From positions 930,001 through 994,000 of the forward strand of contig WUJK01000007.1 of assembly GCA_011317545.1 (NCBI GenBank): a stretch of DNA of 64,000 nucleotides, in the 5' to 3' direction. The DNA comes from Coniella vitis (Eukaryota; Ascomycota; Sordariomycetes; Diaporthales; Schizoparmaceae). The translations under genes and the position numbers were made by a program. The notes under the pieces were generated by a model. That model ran no database searches. It saw only the letters and a list, made by a program, of their open reading frames with translations, and was not told the DNA's origin. How positions within the stretch are numbered: the stretch's first letter is position 1; each line of letters starts with the position of its first letter. Below, one piece after another: positions 45,621 to 57,501 of this stretch.

Positions 45621-45661
45621 CACACACCTACACACACACCTACACACACACCTACACACAC
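45621..45661. repeat. CACACACACCTA 12-bp repeat
   Basis: About three and a half tandem copies of a 12-bp unit made of CA dinucleotides closed by CCTA. Confidence 0.85.
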
Positions 45662-48095
45662 GTATATCGCTTTTGTTTGTTATCAAATTGTGCGAAGCAA
45701 GAATACTGAATGCCTGACCTGCCGCGGTCTGGATGATGAGAATGTGACACGGCCTTGATTCTGACTGTCGAATTGGTTTCCAGCACACGTGTGCTTTATG
45801 CAGGTGATATCTTGCTTGTCAACTTGCCGTCACTCGATGGAAATAGTCTGTTTACTATGCATGTTTTTTTTCCCCCAATGATTCATAAAGCCTTTAGAAG
45901 ATATTGCTTTTTTTTTCTTCTTTCTTCTCTCTTCTCCTTCTTTCTTGTTTAGGCCTTTCTCTCCGCCCTCTCTCGCGACCGGGTGTGGCGGGAGTTCTTA
46001 AAACATGCTGTGGTAGCATAAAGGCTACAACAGAGTATACACAACCAGTCTAGCGGAATCTATACCGAGATTTCCGGTCCGGGGAAGAAGAGAGGAGAGG
46101 AGGGGGGATCTTGCTTCTTTCATGTGCCCTGTGTCATGAATAAGCAACAATCACAATAGACCCTGCCCGTTGCATATTGCAATGCTACATAGTACATAGC
46201 ACGTAACGCACAGTCAACATAGTACATACATAAAGTGAAATAAACGAACTTGTACCCTTTAAAGACTACTATGTACAGAGCTGATCCGTCCGTAGGTGGG
46301 TGGGCCGTTGGCATCTTGCTATGGCTGTCAATAAATAGTCAAAACAGGATCCATAGCATACAAGAAAGCTGACGGCGGGATTGCCAATAAAACAACGGGA
46401 CATTTGTCTCCTAGAAGCAGTTACGTGTTTTGGATCGGCGTATCGACCATTTTGGAAAAACACACGGGCCTAAACGAACGACCAGGTACCTACTTTTTGG
46501 CTACATACATAGTAGTGCTATGTACTTTAATACAGCGGTAAACTCGCCCACACGTCAGTGATAGTGATTAAGCTCAAACCAGACCAGCTGGCTCGCTGTG
46601 TTGCGTCACAGCGGATATTCTTTGCGTAAGTTGGCGTTCGTAGCATCCAATCAATTGGATTGTGTTTGGCTCTTTTATTGTTGAAAAGTACTATGTAAGT
46701 GACAAGGGGATCCATAAGCTTGCAGCGTTCATAACTTATTATCCTCCATCTCACCGATAGTACCCAAGTATCAGTTACCTGCAAGAACCAGTGGCATGAT
46801 GCTGTTGATGCCGTGCCCGCGTGCCCGCGTGCCCGCATATCTAGCCGCATACATGGACGCACACGCATATCCAAAAGAGTGGTTACTATTGATTTTTGTA
46901 CTGTTATGATTATGAATCTGGATATGAATAGTATCTGCTATGTACAAATAAAAGGCTCTGAGTAGTACACCCTTGGTGCCCCCCTCTCATCATATTGATG
47001 TAATCGTGTGCCTTTTGGAGGGGACTACAAGTGAACCATTGCCAGCCCATCTCTTTTTCCTTTTTCCCCCCCTCTCTCTCTCTTTTCCTCTTTTTCTCCT
47101 GCTTGGCATTCAGTGCAGGAGAAAAGGTGTGGTGCTGTCTCTTCTTGATCTGGCAAAACTTTAATCTCCTGACTGCTGGCTCACTCGCCAACCCAGTCCG
47201 AAAGGACAGTGCATATTCCGTTATTTTGGCCTGCAAACGACATAAAAATGTAACGCTCCAGCCGTGCGCCACCAACCAACGCGTCCCTAATACAACCTAA
47301 ATAGATTACTGCCCCCCCCCCGGGTAAGCGGTCGGGCGGGGTTTGTTGCAATCGCCTGCCTGGATCTTAGACTGTCTTTTTGTCTTCCTTTTTTCCCCTT
47401 TCCCTTTTTCTCTTTATCAAGAAGATAGTTGTTGAGTTGTCGTTGCTGGAGAACTCAAGCCTGCAGCATTTCCGTTTCTGGAGCTCAAAGTCCAACTCCA
47501 CAAAAGCAAGCGACCCTTCAGATTTTCTCAGAAGCATTCTGCGCAGGCTGATTTGGGGGCTATCTAGATACTCGCATGTACTTTGCTCTTATACATAGTA
47601 CTATGTAATCCATCTCCGTCAACCGGTTTTTTTTTTGTTGGGGGAAGGGGGCTGTCTGTGATAGATCACAAACTTAACCTACACTAATAACCCACAATAT
47701 GGATAAAGCACGCGCACATGAAAACGCCGTATTAGTTGTTTTCCCTTGGTTAACACTGCAGAATAGATTAATGTTATACAGCAATGTCTCATATGCTGGA
47801 CTATGCTCTCCCACCTTTGGATCGGGGTCCGCTCAGACAAGGCGTCCACCGTCCGTCCCATTCTCCTCCGCCCCCCAAAAGGGATGCATTTCTCTCTTTC
47901 TCCACCATCCGACTTTTGTTTTCCTGCTGTAACCCAATAGAGCCCCCAAAGAGGACATGGCTGACGTTGTCAACGAAGTGCAACCCTTTTCCTTTGATGG
48001 AGAAAACGAGACATGGCTCGCAGTATATACATAGCTGTATTCCTACGCTGACATGCGTTTGTCACCACGCTGCTGCACAATTCGTGGCTTCCTCG

Positions 48096-48098
<3 letters not shown>

Positions 48099-48126
<28 letters not shown>
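48099..48126. repeat. (TC)n microsatellite
   Basis: About 14 TC dinucleotides, followed by a longer pyrimidine-only tract to about 48175. Confidence 0.9.
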
Positions 48127-49472
48127 CCTCCTTTCCTTCTTTTTTTCCTTTTTCTCCTTCTTTCTCTCCCCCTTTGGTCTGCTGCTAGTGATGCTAATAA
48201 ACCTATATATCATATTGTGGCTGATGCGCGAGCCCTACAGATAACCCTGGGCAAATGGTACAGGTGGGTTGCATAGTCAGCCCCCAGCACTCGGTGACTA
48301 ATGATGATCCTGGATATGTATCTTGCATGCATCTTTGCCTCGAGGAACCATCTAGGGAACCAAACCCTACCCAACCCCCAAGAACCAAAAAGAAGAACAA
48401 CAACAATAATCAGAAGGAAAGATGTGAAGAAGACGAGCCCAAAAGAGATTGTCGAGTCATGTCTGTGCAGCATTGCGAAAAATCTGCAACATGCTACGTA
48501 CGTACAGAATAGTAGTACATCGGATGGTGTGGGAATATGTACTATATCATATGGGGTGTTGCAAACCGCACACACCTTTTTGTATCGATACTAGTACTCT
48601 GTACTATATATGACTAAAAAGACAAAGAAAAGAAAAAAAAAAGGATGCAGAGAAGATCATTACTCGTACAAGTAAGTCTTCTCTCCCTTTTTTGGTCACG
48701 CTTATCCACGTATCATGTCCTTTTTTTTTTTTTGGTATAACGTACAGTGCATGGGACTTCTGCTTTATTTTTGCGCGTTTTGATGAATTCCCCTAATCCA
48801 TCCAGTATCATGATCCAGATACTGCGTGAAGTAGCTAGTCACTCGGATTCCAAGAGAGCTGTTCTCGCTGTTGGTGTAGTAGACGTTGGAAATTTGGGAT
48901 TTCCAAACCGTTTCGGCTCTCCTCTTTTCTCTTCCTTTTTTTTTTTTTTTTTTCTTTCCTTTTCTTTGTTCCACACCCACCGCCCACGATGCAACCATAG
49001 GGTAGTGGGGGCGAGCAAACGGGCGAAACAAAGTTACAATCAACGTTAATGTCCACCTATACATAGTATACTATAGATTAACTATTTTTTTTTTTTTTAC
49101 CTTCAACTTCTTCTAGAACAACTTCTCATCTCTTTTTTTTTTTCTCCCTCTCCCTTGTCTTTGTCGGTTGTGAATACTAGTATTATGCGTATACTTGCGG
49201 TGAGCGCAAACGGACAGTCCCGTTGATCTTTGATCGTTGACTATGTTCTCTGTCTTTTTTCCCCCCTGTACTGTAAACATAATCATACTAGTTTTCACAC
49301 AGAACAAGCAAACGTGTCATTACTAGTTTCTGATCTACCATGTACGATCTGACTAGTCCTTTCTTGTGAATCATCACTATTGACTATTACATGGCAGCAA
49401 GAAGATACATTGGGTTTCCAAAAGCCATGTCGGACTATGGTGGGGTACATACTTCTTGTATCTTGTTCTATA

Positions 49473-49475
<3 letters not shown>

Positions 49476-49513
<38 letters not shown>
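49476..49513. repeat. (TA)19 microsatellite
   Basis: Thirty-eight bases of pure TA dinucleotides, flanked by TACTC on the left and GTACGT on the right. Confidence 0.95.
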
Positions 49514-49517
<4 letters not shown>

Positions 49518-50511
49518 GTAAAGGGAAGGGATATAGAATCTTTTTTTTTTTTTGCCGCAATAAAGGATCAACCACCAATACGTAGTAGCGCGAGTTCCGC
49601 AACAATGAATTTATTATTATCCCCCAGACGGACATTTCTATTCCTCCGTCTCTATAATACAAAGGGCACCAACCAATCGAAGCCCCCCCCCTCTCTTCAC
49701 TCCCTGCCCGAGCAATAAAAGAGTGTTATTTTTTTTGTATATTGTTTTCTTTTGGAGCTAATATTATGTACTGCCATAGTATACTATACTGTATATGAAA
49801 AAGTCGGTATGGGGAGGGATAAATCCACCGCTTGACTCCACAAGAGGTGGATTGCCCAGGGAAAAAAAAAAAAGCGGAGGAAACCATGGAAGCGAAAAAG
49901 TCTTTTGGTTATGCACCATGATAATGAAATGCCCTGACTATGTACATTAGTAGTATAATCCCAGGCTCTTATTGCTTCTCCCCGCGGAAGATGCCGTACG
50001 TAGGACAACAAAAAAGAGCTCCACACTGGTCCCCGTATCTTCTTTACACAAATAACTATACATTCTACGATGAAGTACGGGCCGGTCAAACGAGGCTATG
50101 AAAAGATTTTGTGCATGGGGTTCGCCACATAAGCTGGGGAAAATGAAATAGATATGAAAATGTGGAGATATAAAAAAAAAAAAAAAAAACAAGCAAAGGG
50201 CCGCCTGAGCCGGTATGATTTTTGCATTTATGTAGGATAACGGTTGATCTTTTCATATGCTATATACTATGTACTATGCAATAATACAAAAGTGGCGTCG
50301 TGAAAAAGGTACAAAGCGTTACTTATGGAGAAGTGATTCATTCCTCTGTGTGGATGGATTGCCGGTCTGCCTCCTAACTCTATGTGAAACCCTATATTAT
50401 ACAATGTTACGAGAAAAGTATATGAACCGTGGGTTGGCGCGCTTAACGACCGACCCCCTTATCCTACACATATCAGGCGGATGGTGACATATGAGCAAGT
50501 TTTGTGCACAG

Positions 50512-50513
<2 letters not shown>

Positions 50514-50554
<41 letters not shown>
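50514..50554. repeat. Poly-A tract of 41 bases
   Basis: An uninterrupted run of 41 A bases, the longest homopolymer in the window. Just past it (50578-50597) lie two overlapping CTACTATGTA words. Confidence 0.95.
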
Positions 50555-50555
<1 letters not shown>

Positions 50556-52172
50556 CACGGCGTGGTGTGCGGTATGTCTACTATGTACTATGTAGAGAGG
50601 GGCCCTGAGTCAAGGAATGTGAGGTTGACTAGGGCTCTTGACTATGGTATACGTTGAGAGAGAACTCACTTATACCTTTCTTTTTGTAAAAAAAAAAAGA
50701 AAAAAGAAAAAAAAAGAAAACCATCCCTCTCTACTGTCTGTTTGTATGTGAGAGAGAGAATGTGTGTGGGTTTGAAAGATCACAATCTTGTAACCGAAAC
50801 ATCAATAGACTTCATCCCTCTCAACACATGGAAAAAAATCAATATGGAGTAAGTTCCTCGAGTATGTGAAGCCCTTACTCAAAATGCACAATACAGGACT
50901 TTCTTATGGCATCAAGCTGGTAGAGCAATCTGCAGTCAGAGGTCAAACCAGTGCCGGACTTTTGACGACGTGGACGTTAAACAACAATGAAAGACATGCA
51001 CGAGCAATATAAATCAAACAAGAGATCGACCTGGTCATAGATTCTCAAACAACTCCTAGCCATCCTCGTTTGTATTGCCTTCCCAAGGCGGAGCAGTCGG
51101 ATACGTTCAATGACTAGAGAGGTAAGGTTAGCCCGTTCCAAAATATCTATACTACGGTTTTATGTCTCGAAGAGATGGAGATGGTGGGCATGTCTTTTTA
51201 TAAAGAGCTATAGCAGCTCTTCATGACTATAATCTTATTACCATGTCCGCCGATCTCTATTTCTAGATGTTGTTGTTTTGATACATGGTGACTTATTTCT
51301 GGAAATCACTTGGTTCCTCCCTCCAGTTTTCTTGGGTGAATATCGATCGCGACGACAGAGACGAATCACCATGAGATGCTACTTCTTTCCTGCTTTGTGC
51401 AGGCAAAGTCCGTACACGACCAGTATGCCTAGAAGCATCGTGGCACCTTTGGGCTGTGGGCTATTTGAAATATCTCGTCTCACGTTGTTGTTGGTATTAC
51501 AATCTTTGTTTTGTCTTTGAGTTTCCTAGCGACGGTGTGGTCCTTGGGGGCTGATCCTTTTTGCTTTCTTTTTTTGCTTCTTGTGTACCAAATTACATAA
51601 GGCCATCTATCGTGGCCATATACAAAGAGCGAGAGCGAGCGGGTCTCAATTATCGTGTCCTACCGCTCCCACATCTCAAACCACGCTGCCTCGAGCGCGC
51701 GCAGTATCGTATTGATTCTCTCTCATATCACCTGCGATTTTGATCTGTTTTATATATTTGCACAGCAGCATCGATGTGGAATCTCCGTAGATCAGTTTCC
51801 AGCTGAATTGCTTATTGTCAACGGAAGGGAGTAGTCGGGCTCGTCAAGTGGGCTTGATCTGCATGCGTAGCGTAGCGCTGTGGAAGCAGCTAATGATCTA
51901 TACCAAAGACCGGTACAAGATAACAACGCGCAGAGAGAGAGATCGTGTTACGAGATGATTGGGCGAGCAGGATACAGTTGTGCTAAGAGATGTGGCTCGG
52001 GAATGAGGAGATCATGTAAGTATTATACATACACACACATGCAGGCCAGGTTGCATGGCCGCTTCTCTTCTGGCGTGGAACTGAGAAGCTCCTGAACCAC
52101 TATGAACCAAAGCACAAACATTTCCTTTTCTCACTGGTGCTCGAAGCAGACAAGCTTTTCAGATATCCTCAA

Positions 52173-52214
<42 letters not shown>
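52173..52214. repeat. (AAT)n microsatellite
   Basis: About 13 AAT trinucleotides followed by degenerate AT-rich units, 390 bp past the stop of the neighbouring gene. Confidence 0.92.
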
Positions 52215-52215
<1 letters not shown>

Positions 52216-52600
52216 GTAATAAAAATAAATAATATCATTGTATTCTCTAATTCGCTATGCATGATCCCTTGAACACCTGACTGAATATCCTGCCAATGCT
52301 TATGTGATGACGATGACATAATAATGGGGGATGATTATGATAATCTTGGATGGTGATAATGCTCGCTCTTGCTCTTCAATGCTTGACGTTGAATACGCTC
52401 TAGTCGGGTATATTAGAAGGAAAAAGAGACAAAGGAAAATTGTTTCGTGAAAAAAATATGCCGTGCCGTACCGTGCCATGCGATGCCGTTGTCGTGCTCA
52501 TGCTTGTGTAGCGTGTTGTGAATGAATCTTTTATATGCTCCGTCCCCTGTCCTCCTGCTTGCCCCCTTTTTTTGCAGGAAAAGTTACCCACAGCCGTCCC

Positions 52601-53737
52601 TCACGACGAGCTGCTCCTCAACTTGGCCCACCAGTTTGGCCGAGACCTTCCGCCATCACGCGCTCGAAATCCCCTCGGCTTCTCCCCTACAGGGCTCGGC
52701 GGCACCGACTCCTCAGGACACTCAATTTCGAGGTCGAGGCGATACCTGCGCACACTGCCACTATCGTCGTCAAAGCAGACACGCCGCGTGGCCTTGGGGA
52801 CAAAGCAGTTGGGCACCACGTTGCGCATGATCCAGCCGCGCACGCCTCGGCTTGCTGCGTCAATGGCGGCGTACTCGAGGCGCCGCGTGCGGTCCGATGT
52901 CCAGTAGTGGGTTGTCTGGGGAGGGACATGCGGAGAGGATAGAGAGGTCGGTGACTCGAGGGTGTCGTCGAGAGTGGCGTTGTGGTGACTGTAGTGACTG
53001 GTATGGATATGGTGGTGCCGGGAGGAGTGGGACCCTGGGCGGTGATGGTCGTCGAGGTCGCAGTCTGGGTGGGCGTTTGCGCTGTTGACCTTGCGGATGA
53101 CAGGCGCCAAGTCTATGCTCGGCCGTGTAGAGGATGGTTGGTCTTGGTTGTCGAGGTGCTCGGGGGAGGGGAATTGGAAATACGAGTGCTTGCGGTTGAG
53201 ATGGTTTTGCTGTTGCTGTTGCTGTTGCTGTTGTGTGGTGCAAGACGGCCGAGACAGGGTGAGACTGGACCGGCCAGACAAGTGGGATATCGAGCCGCCA
53301 GCGCTCCGGCGCCGGAGGGCAGGTCGTATGGGCGTCCGGTCTGTCCTTGGCGGCGATGGGGACGAGACATGCTGTGAGCTATGCTTTCGCCTCCGGACAG
53401 AAGTCGAGCTGCGTGGAACGGGGCTGCTGGACTCGTAGCCAGAGTCTTGACGGACCATCTGAAAGGCTGAAGGGCGGGCTTCGACGCCGTCTTGCCCCCA
53501 AGACCTGGGTTTCGTTCTGCTGCTGTGCCTTCTGGACGAGGCGCGGGAGGTTCTGGCTGTTGATGTGGTGCTCTGGTCTGACTGGCGTTCAGAGTCGTAG
53601 AGTTCAATGTCCTGAAAGGAGTGGTATGTTGTTGTCGAGTAGAAGCTGTTTCTCGAGTGAGAGCGAGACTCTGGTTGTGTGGCCATGGTTCGCTGCCAGG
53701 AAAGGGTATATCGGTGGGAATGATGGTGGTGTTGCAA
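52601..53737 (-). CDS. Conserved fungal protein of unknown function, disordered with a conserved C-terminal block
   Basis: A single-exon frame of 378 residues. Met18 (position 53686, MATQPESRSH) is the more likely start because the first 17 residues are His-rich and low in complexity, which would give 361 residues. Most of the protein is Ser/Arg/Pro-rich and probably disordered, with RRHSSR and SVRRRKHSSQ patches, a nine-Gln run (near 53207-53234) and His clusters. The C-terminal part holds the only ordered-looking block: TTHYWTSDRTRRLEYAAIDA, then ASRGVRGWIMRNVVPNCFVP, and SGSVRRYRLDLE. I recognise this block from many Pezizomycotina proteins without an assigned function. Many Ser-Pro and Arg-x-x-Ser motifs suggest phosphorylation, which is inference. 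Confidence 0.7.
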   Translation of the reverse strand: MQHHHHSHRYTLSWQRTMATQPESRSHSRNSFYSTTTYHSFQDIELYDSERQSDQSTTSTARTSRASSRRHSSRTKPRSWGQDGVEARPSAFQMVRQDSGYESSSPVPRSSTSVRRRKHSSQHVSSPSPPRTDRTPIRPALRRRSAGGSISHLSGRSSLTLSRPSCTTQQQQQQQQQNHLNRKHSYFQFPSPEHLDNQDQPSSTRPSIDLAPVIRKVNSANAHPDCDLDDHHRPGSHSSRHHHIHTSHYSHHNATLDDTLESPTSLSSPHVPPQTTHYWTSDRTRRLEYAAIDAASRGVRGWIMRNVVPNCFVPKATRRVCFDDDSGSVRRYRLDLEIECPEESVPPSPVGEKPRGFRARDGGRSRPNWWAKLRSSSS

Positions 53738-56700
53738 AGAGTGTAGTTTGAGTGAAGCAATTCTGCAGATCTTGCTCGTTATGGGCAGACAGCCCTGTCA
53801 AGATATAGACTATAAGGTTGCTTCTAGCTTGACGAGACAAGACCGAGTCATTGAACCGGGGAAGCTCTATGACTAGGCATAAACCGGGAAGGACGCAGGT
53901 GATGAATGATAATGGCATGCGCGCGCCAACACATGCATCTCAGGGGAGCTTGACAAATCGTCCAAGCTGCTGTTGTGAACCCGTCGTCCTCGCCAACCCC
54001 TGAAGCACTTGGACACTTGGACGTCGGTGGACGTCGGTCGGAAACGATGGCTGTGCCACTTTTATTCCCGCGAGCCGTTGCAATAAGTGGTGTTGCCCGA
54101 AACCAGTGCTCTGTCGACCAGGCTGTATGAGATGCGGCTAGGCCGTTCGTTGCGTGGGCGATTCGGTCCGCAGAAGCCCAGCATCCACGACCATAATCAA
54201 GACGGGAAAGAATCGTAAATTGAGTGATCTTGGTCCCCTTCTTTCGCTTGGGTTAGCGGGCGGGGTGTCCGGCGTCGGTAGCGGGTGCAGGGTCGTTCTT
54301 GTTGTGCTATCCCGTAGCAACGAGGCCCTTTTCCCACTCTGTTGTTGTCTATTTCGCGTTGGCAATGCTTAGACCACTCGGCGACTGCAGCGTCCATGCT
54401 AGAGAGGTGTGTAGCGGGACGCGGCACTATTTATTTGGCCAAAGCACCGCGGTCATGTGTTTTTCTCCCTCTTTGGCCCCTCCCCCCTTGAAGAAACGGA
54501 CCCAGATCTCCTGAGGCTGGCCAACGAGAAGACCCGACAGTAGCGCCTCTATTGGCGCCCAGGTCTCAGATTTTGGGTGCGCGTGGGCTGCCAGAACCTG
54601 CAGTAGGCGCATGCGAAAGTTACATGCCCACCATGCACGCTGGGTGGCTGGACGCAGGTCGGGAAACTGTCTGAAGTGGGTTAGGTGTACATCGTACCAT
54701 GTAGCCACGCCTGCCACCCTGCGGGGCCCTTCTCTGGGCTCCTCCTCATCGGCTGGTGAACCAGGGTGTGAGTTGCGGTTTTTATTTTTTTGGTTTGCTC
54801 GCCTGTTGTCCGTGTGGGCGGCTTTCCACTCTAAGTTTAGGAGGGATTGGCCCTGGAGATCTGACCACTCAACCAGAATAGTGACCACGGCGCCCGGGGA
54901 GCCTGATCCGGAAGCTGGGTGGACTTCAAATCGGCTCGTGAGGCGTGTCTGGAGAGCGTGCTCAGCACGACACGTGCAGACCGTGCCAGAAAAGGCGATG
55001 GCGCAAGCCTTGGGTGACAGCAAAACGTGCCCGGCTGCTCCCAGTGTCCCAGTGTCTGCACAGTACTACCGCAGTAGCGGTCAAGTGCAAGACACGGCGA
55101 GGTTCACGATGGCGTCCTTTTTGCCCACTCACACGTCCTGCGGGAACCTGGCTAGCGAGGGCGATTGAGGGCAAGCGGCAGCCCCACGCTCAGCCCCGCT
55201 GAGGCTCCAGATTGGGTCGGGAGCGGTCAGGGACACACCCCAGCGGGTAAAATGCCATCCGCGGGTGCTAATTTACAGACACTTGAGCTCTAATGAGAGC
55301 GCGCCGGTGATGGAAGCACGAGACTAGGCAGAGAGCCGAAATAATGCAACCAGGCCCTCCATTGGGGCGAAACGGTTGCGCAGGTCGTTGAGCAGGCAAA
55401 CAGTAGCTGGTGATGGACCACGAAAGGCCCAGTCTGCCGCTCAGGCAAGGGAGCGGCCCCAGGTCATACTTGACGATGGCTTGACAAGCGTACACCAGCT
55501 GCTTTGCTACCGTCTTGCATACTATTTCGAGGCTAGCTGCTGGAGACAGACGTCCACGACGTGCCAAAGAGGCCACCATACAAGCATAGTACGCAGTAGT
55601 ACGCTGGTGGGGACTTCTATCGTCAAGGTTGTTCTCACGAGCTTCCAAGGCTTCTGGCTCCTGATCTTCTGTGGGACCCAAATGGGGCTAATCAAGGTGC
55701 TCCTGCAAATCGGGGCGAGGCCATCACGGCAAGGCGTGCATCATTTGCTGGTCATTTTCGTGCATCCTTGGTACGGCATTTTCGCAAGTACAGGGTCATG
55801 GAATTCTGCACAATTTTCCGCCCTCGAGACCTTGTGCATTGCATCTGTGACGCAAAGAGGCCACCCTAGTTCGCCAAATGAATCAGTCCATTTTGCAAAT
55901 GACTGTTGAGCATCTCCACCTGTGGTTGAAACCTCGAATAGCAAGTCGGTGTACGCGGTACATCTTCTGCGCTGCTCACAATCTCGTAGTTGAACTGCTC
56001 GATGAATTGTCCAAGCCGTGCTGGGCACCTGCAGAGAGAGCCACGGAGTACCTCGTAGGGTGAACTGCCAGACTGAGACGCAGTTGCTGGGAATGCAGCA
56101 AATCCATTGGTGGGGATCTCTGGGTGATCAGCCCGCCCGCCCTCTGCCGCATCTTTTTGTGCAGCTGATCTACCACCAAAATAGCCATCACATGAAGGAC
56201 TGCGTGCTGGAAGTTCGACAAACACTGCGCAACGACATATGGCCTCGGCTTCTGTCTGTTTCCCTTCCTATTCTAGTTCCTTTCGCAGTCCGTGATGCTG
56301 TATTGCAGCAAGCCTCATGTATGGGCCGCCTCGAGGGAACATGGCAGGTTTGCTACTCATTTGTGATTGTTGTCTCTCTTGTGCACGGAATGTGCAGTTT
56401 GTTGACATCGACAGCCGCGGCAACAAGTGCATTGTCGCCATGAGTCACTCGCTTGATCTTGCTGGCCCGGCTTTTCACATGTTTCCCCCGACACGACACA
56501 GAGACTGCATGGCGGGTGTGTTACATTGCTCCCGCGAGGCGTGGAAGGGGGGGTGGCTGCTGAGGGGGGCGCACAGTCGCCGCCTGTCGCGGATTCCGTC
56601 TTTGGCGAGCCAAAAGCGAGCTCTGCAAGCTCTCTCGCCTTGGCCCCCTCATCAAATTGCTTCTATCGGCGTTTGAGGGCAGGTTGCAGCCACCATCGGC

Positions 56701-57501
56701 TGAAGCTTGGCAGCTGTAGACCCTTAGACGCCGCCGCATGATTGTGGTCACGCTGGCCTCAATTCGCGTGGTAGCGACGGTCTCGCATGATGGTTCGCTA
56801 GGGGTGGCATCACTTTGTCGACGGTATCGTGCTGAACCAAAGGTGGCCCGCGAGCTACCTGTGCGATGGACGTTTCTTTCACCGCTGCCTGCAACAAAAT
56901 GTCTGGTGGGAGGAACTTCGAGGTGTACCGTGTAGAGCAAAGCGGGCTGTGTCTCTCAAGGCTGCTGCAAAGTATAAGTGCGCGAGGGTACAAGGGTACT
57001 TTTTCGTTGAGCAATGATTACATAAGTATCCAGCTCGCACGTGAGAAGCACGTGCGACGGCCGTAAGCCAGTCCAAGCGTAAACCCTCGCTGACTATCGC
57101 GAGCATTGCCGTCCGCATCCTATTGGAGTGTGTCGAATGTCTCCTGAATACGGTTGCAAAATTACAATGACTTGACTTGACGAGACTGGCGGTGGGAGAA
57201 ACAGACAAGCATGTGAAATAATGCAATGGCAACAGAAGGATTCCATCTTCTTTTTGTTGAAAACCATTTCTGAGACAGAGCCAATGGCGGCACGGTCTTG
57301 CAGTCGGTCAAGAATGGGTCCCTATTGAGTTGCCCAAGCGACTGGAATGAACAACAATGGACTTGCAATGCCCACACCAGACTATATGGATTCGCTCGGC
57401 CGCTCATCGCTGCCATGATGGAGCGGACACATTGTTCGCAAGAACGCTATAGCCTGTGAAGCAGTCTTGGGAGTGCTTTCTGCCTTGCAGAGTCTGCCAT
57501 C
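53738..57501. other. Intergenic region, 3.8 kb, no convincing gene
   Basis: This separates the unknown protein (minus) from the hydrolase-fold-like gene (plus), so it holds both upstream regions. A minus-strand ORF of 198 codons (54427-55023) has no recognisable domain. A plus-strand ORF overlaps it. The rest consists of short overlapping frames. GC content is higher than in the desert to the left. Confidence 0.5.

Larger units (their letters stand above)
40215..52600. other. 12.4-kb gene desert rich in simple repeats and palindromic words
   Basis: No ORF here shows a known domain, consistent splicing or sustained coding character. The longest ORFs are 170-245 codons and are full of low-complexity translation. 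The stretch contains frequent GTACTATGTAC-type words (41577-41870, 43980-44010, 46190-46240, 46505-46530, 46690, 47590, 48535, 48600, 50260-50280, 50578-50597) and many poly-T, poly-A and poly-C runs. It also holds the microsatellites listed separately. It lies upstream of the large nuclear-looking protein and downstream of the gene ending at 52601. Long non-coding transcripts or a long 5' UTR are possible but not shown. Confidence 0.6.

Noticed and set aside
50900..50960. tRNA-like string (TGGTAGAGC followed by GGTCAAACC)
   Set aside because: It cannot be folded into a full cloverleaf, and the T-loop GGTTCRA consensus and an acceptor stem are missing.
54427..55023. 198-codon minus-strand ORF
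   Set aside because: Amino acid composition is plausible, but there is no family motif and an equally long ORF lies opposite. There is not enough support to call a gene.
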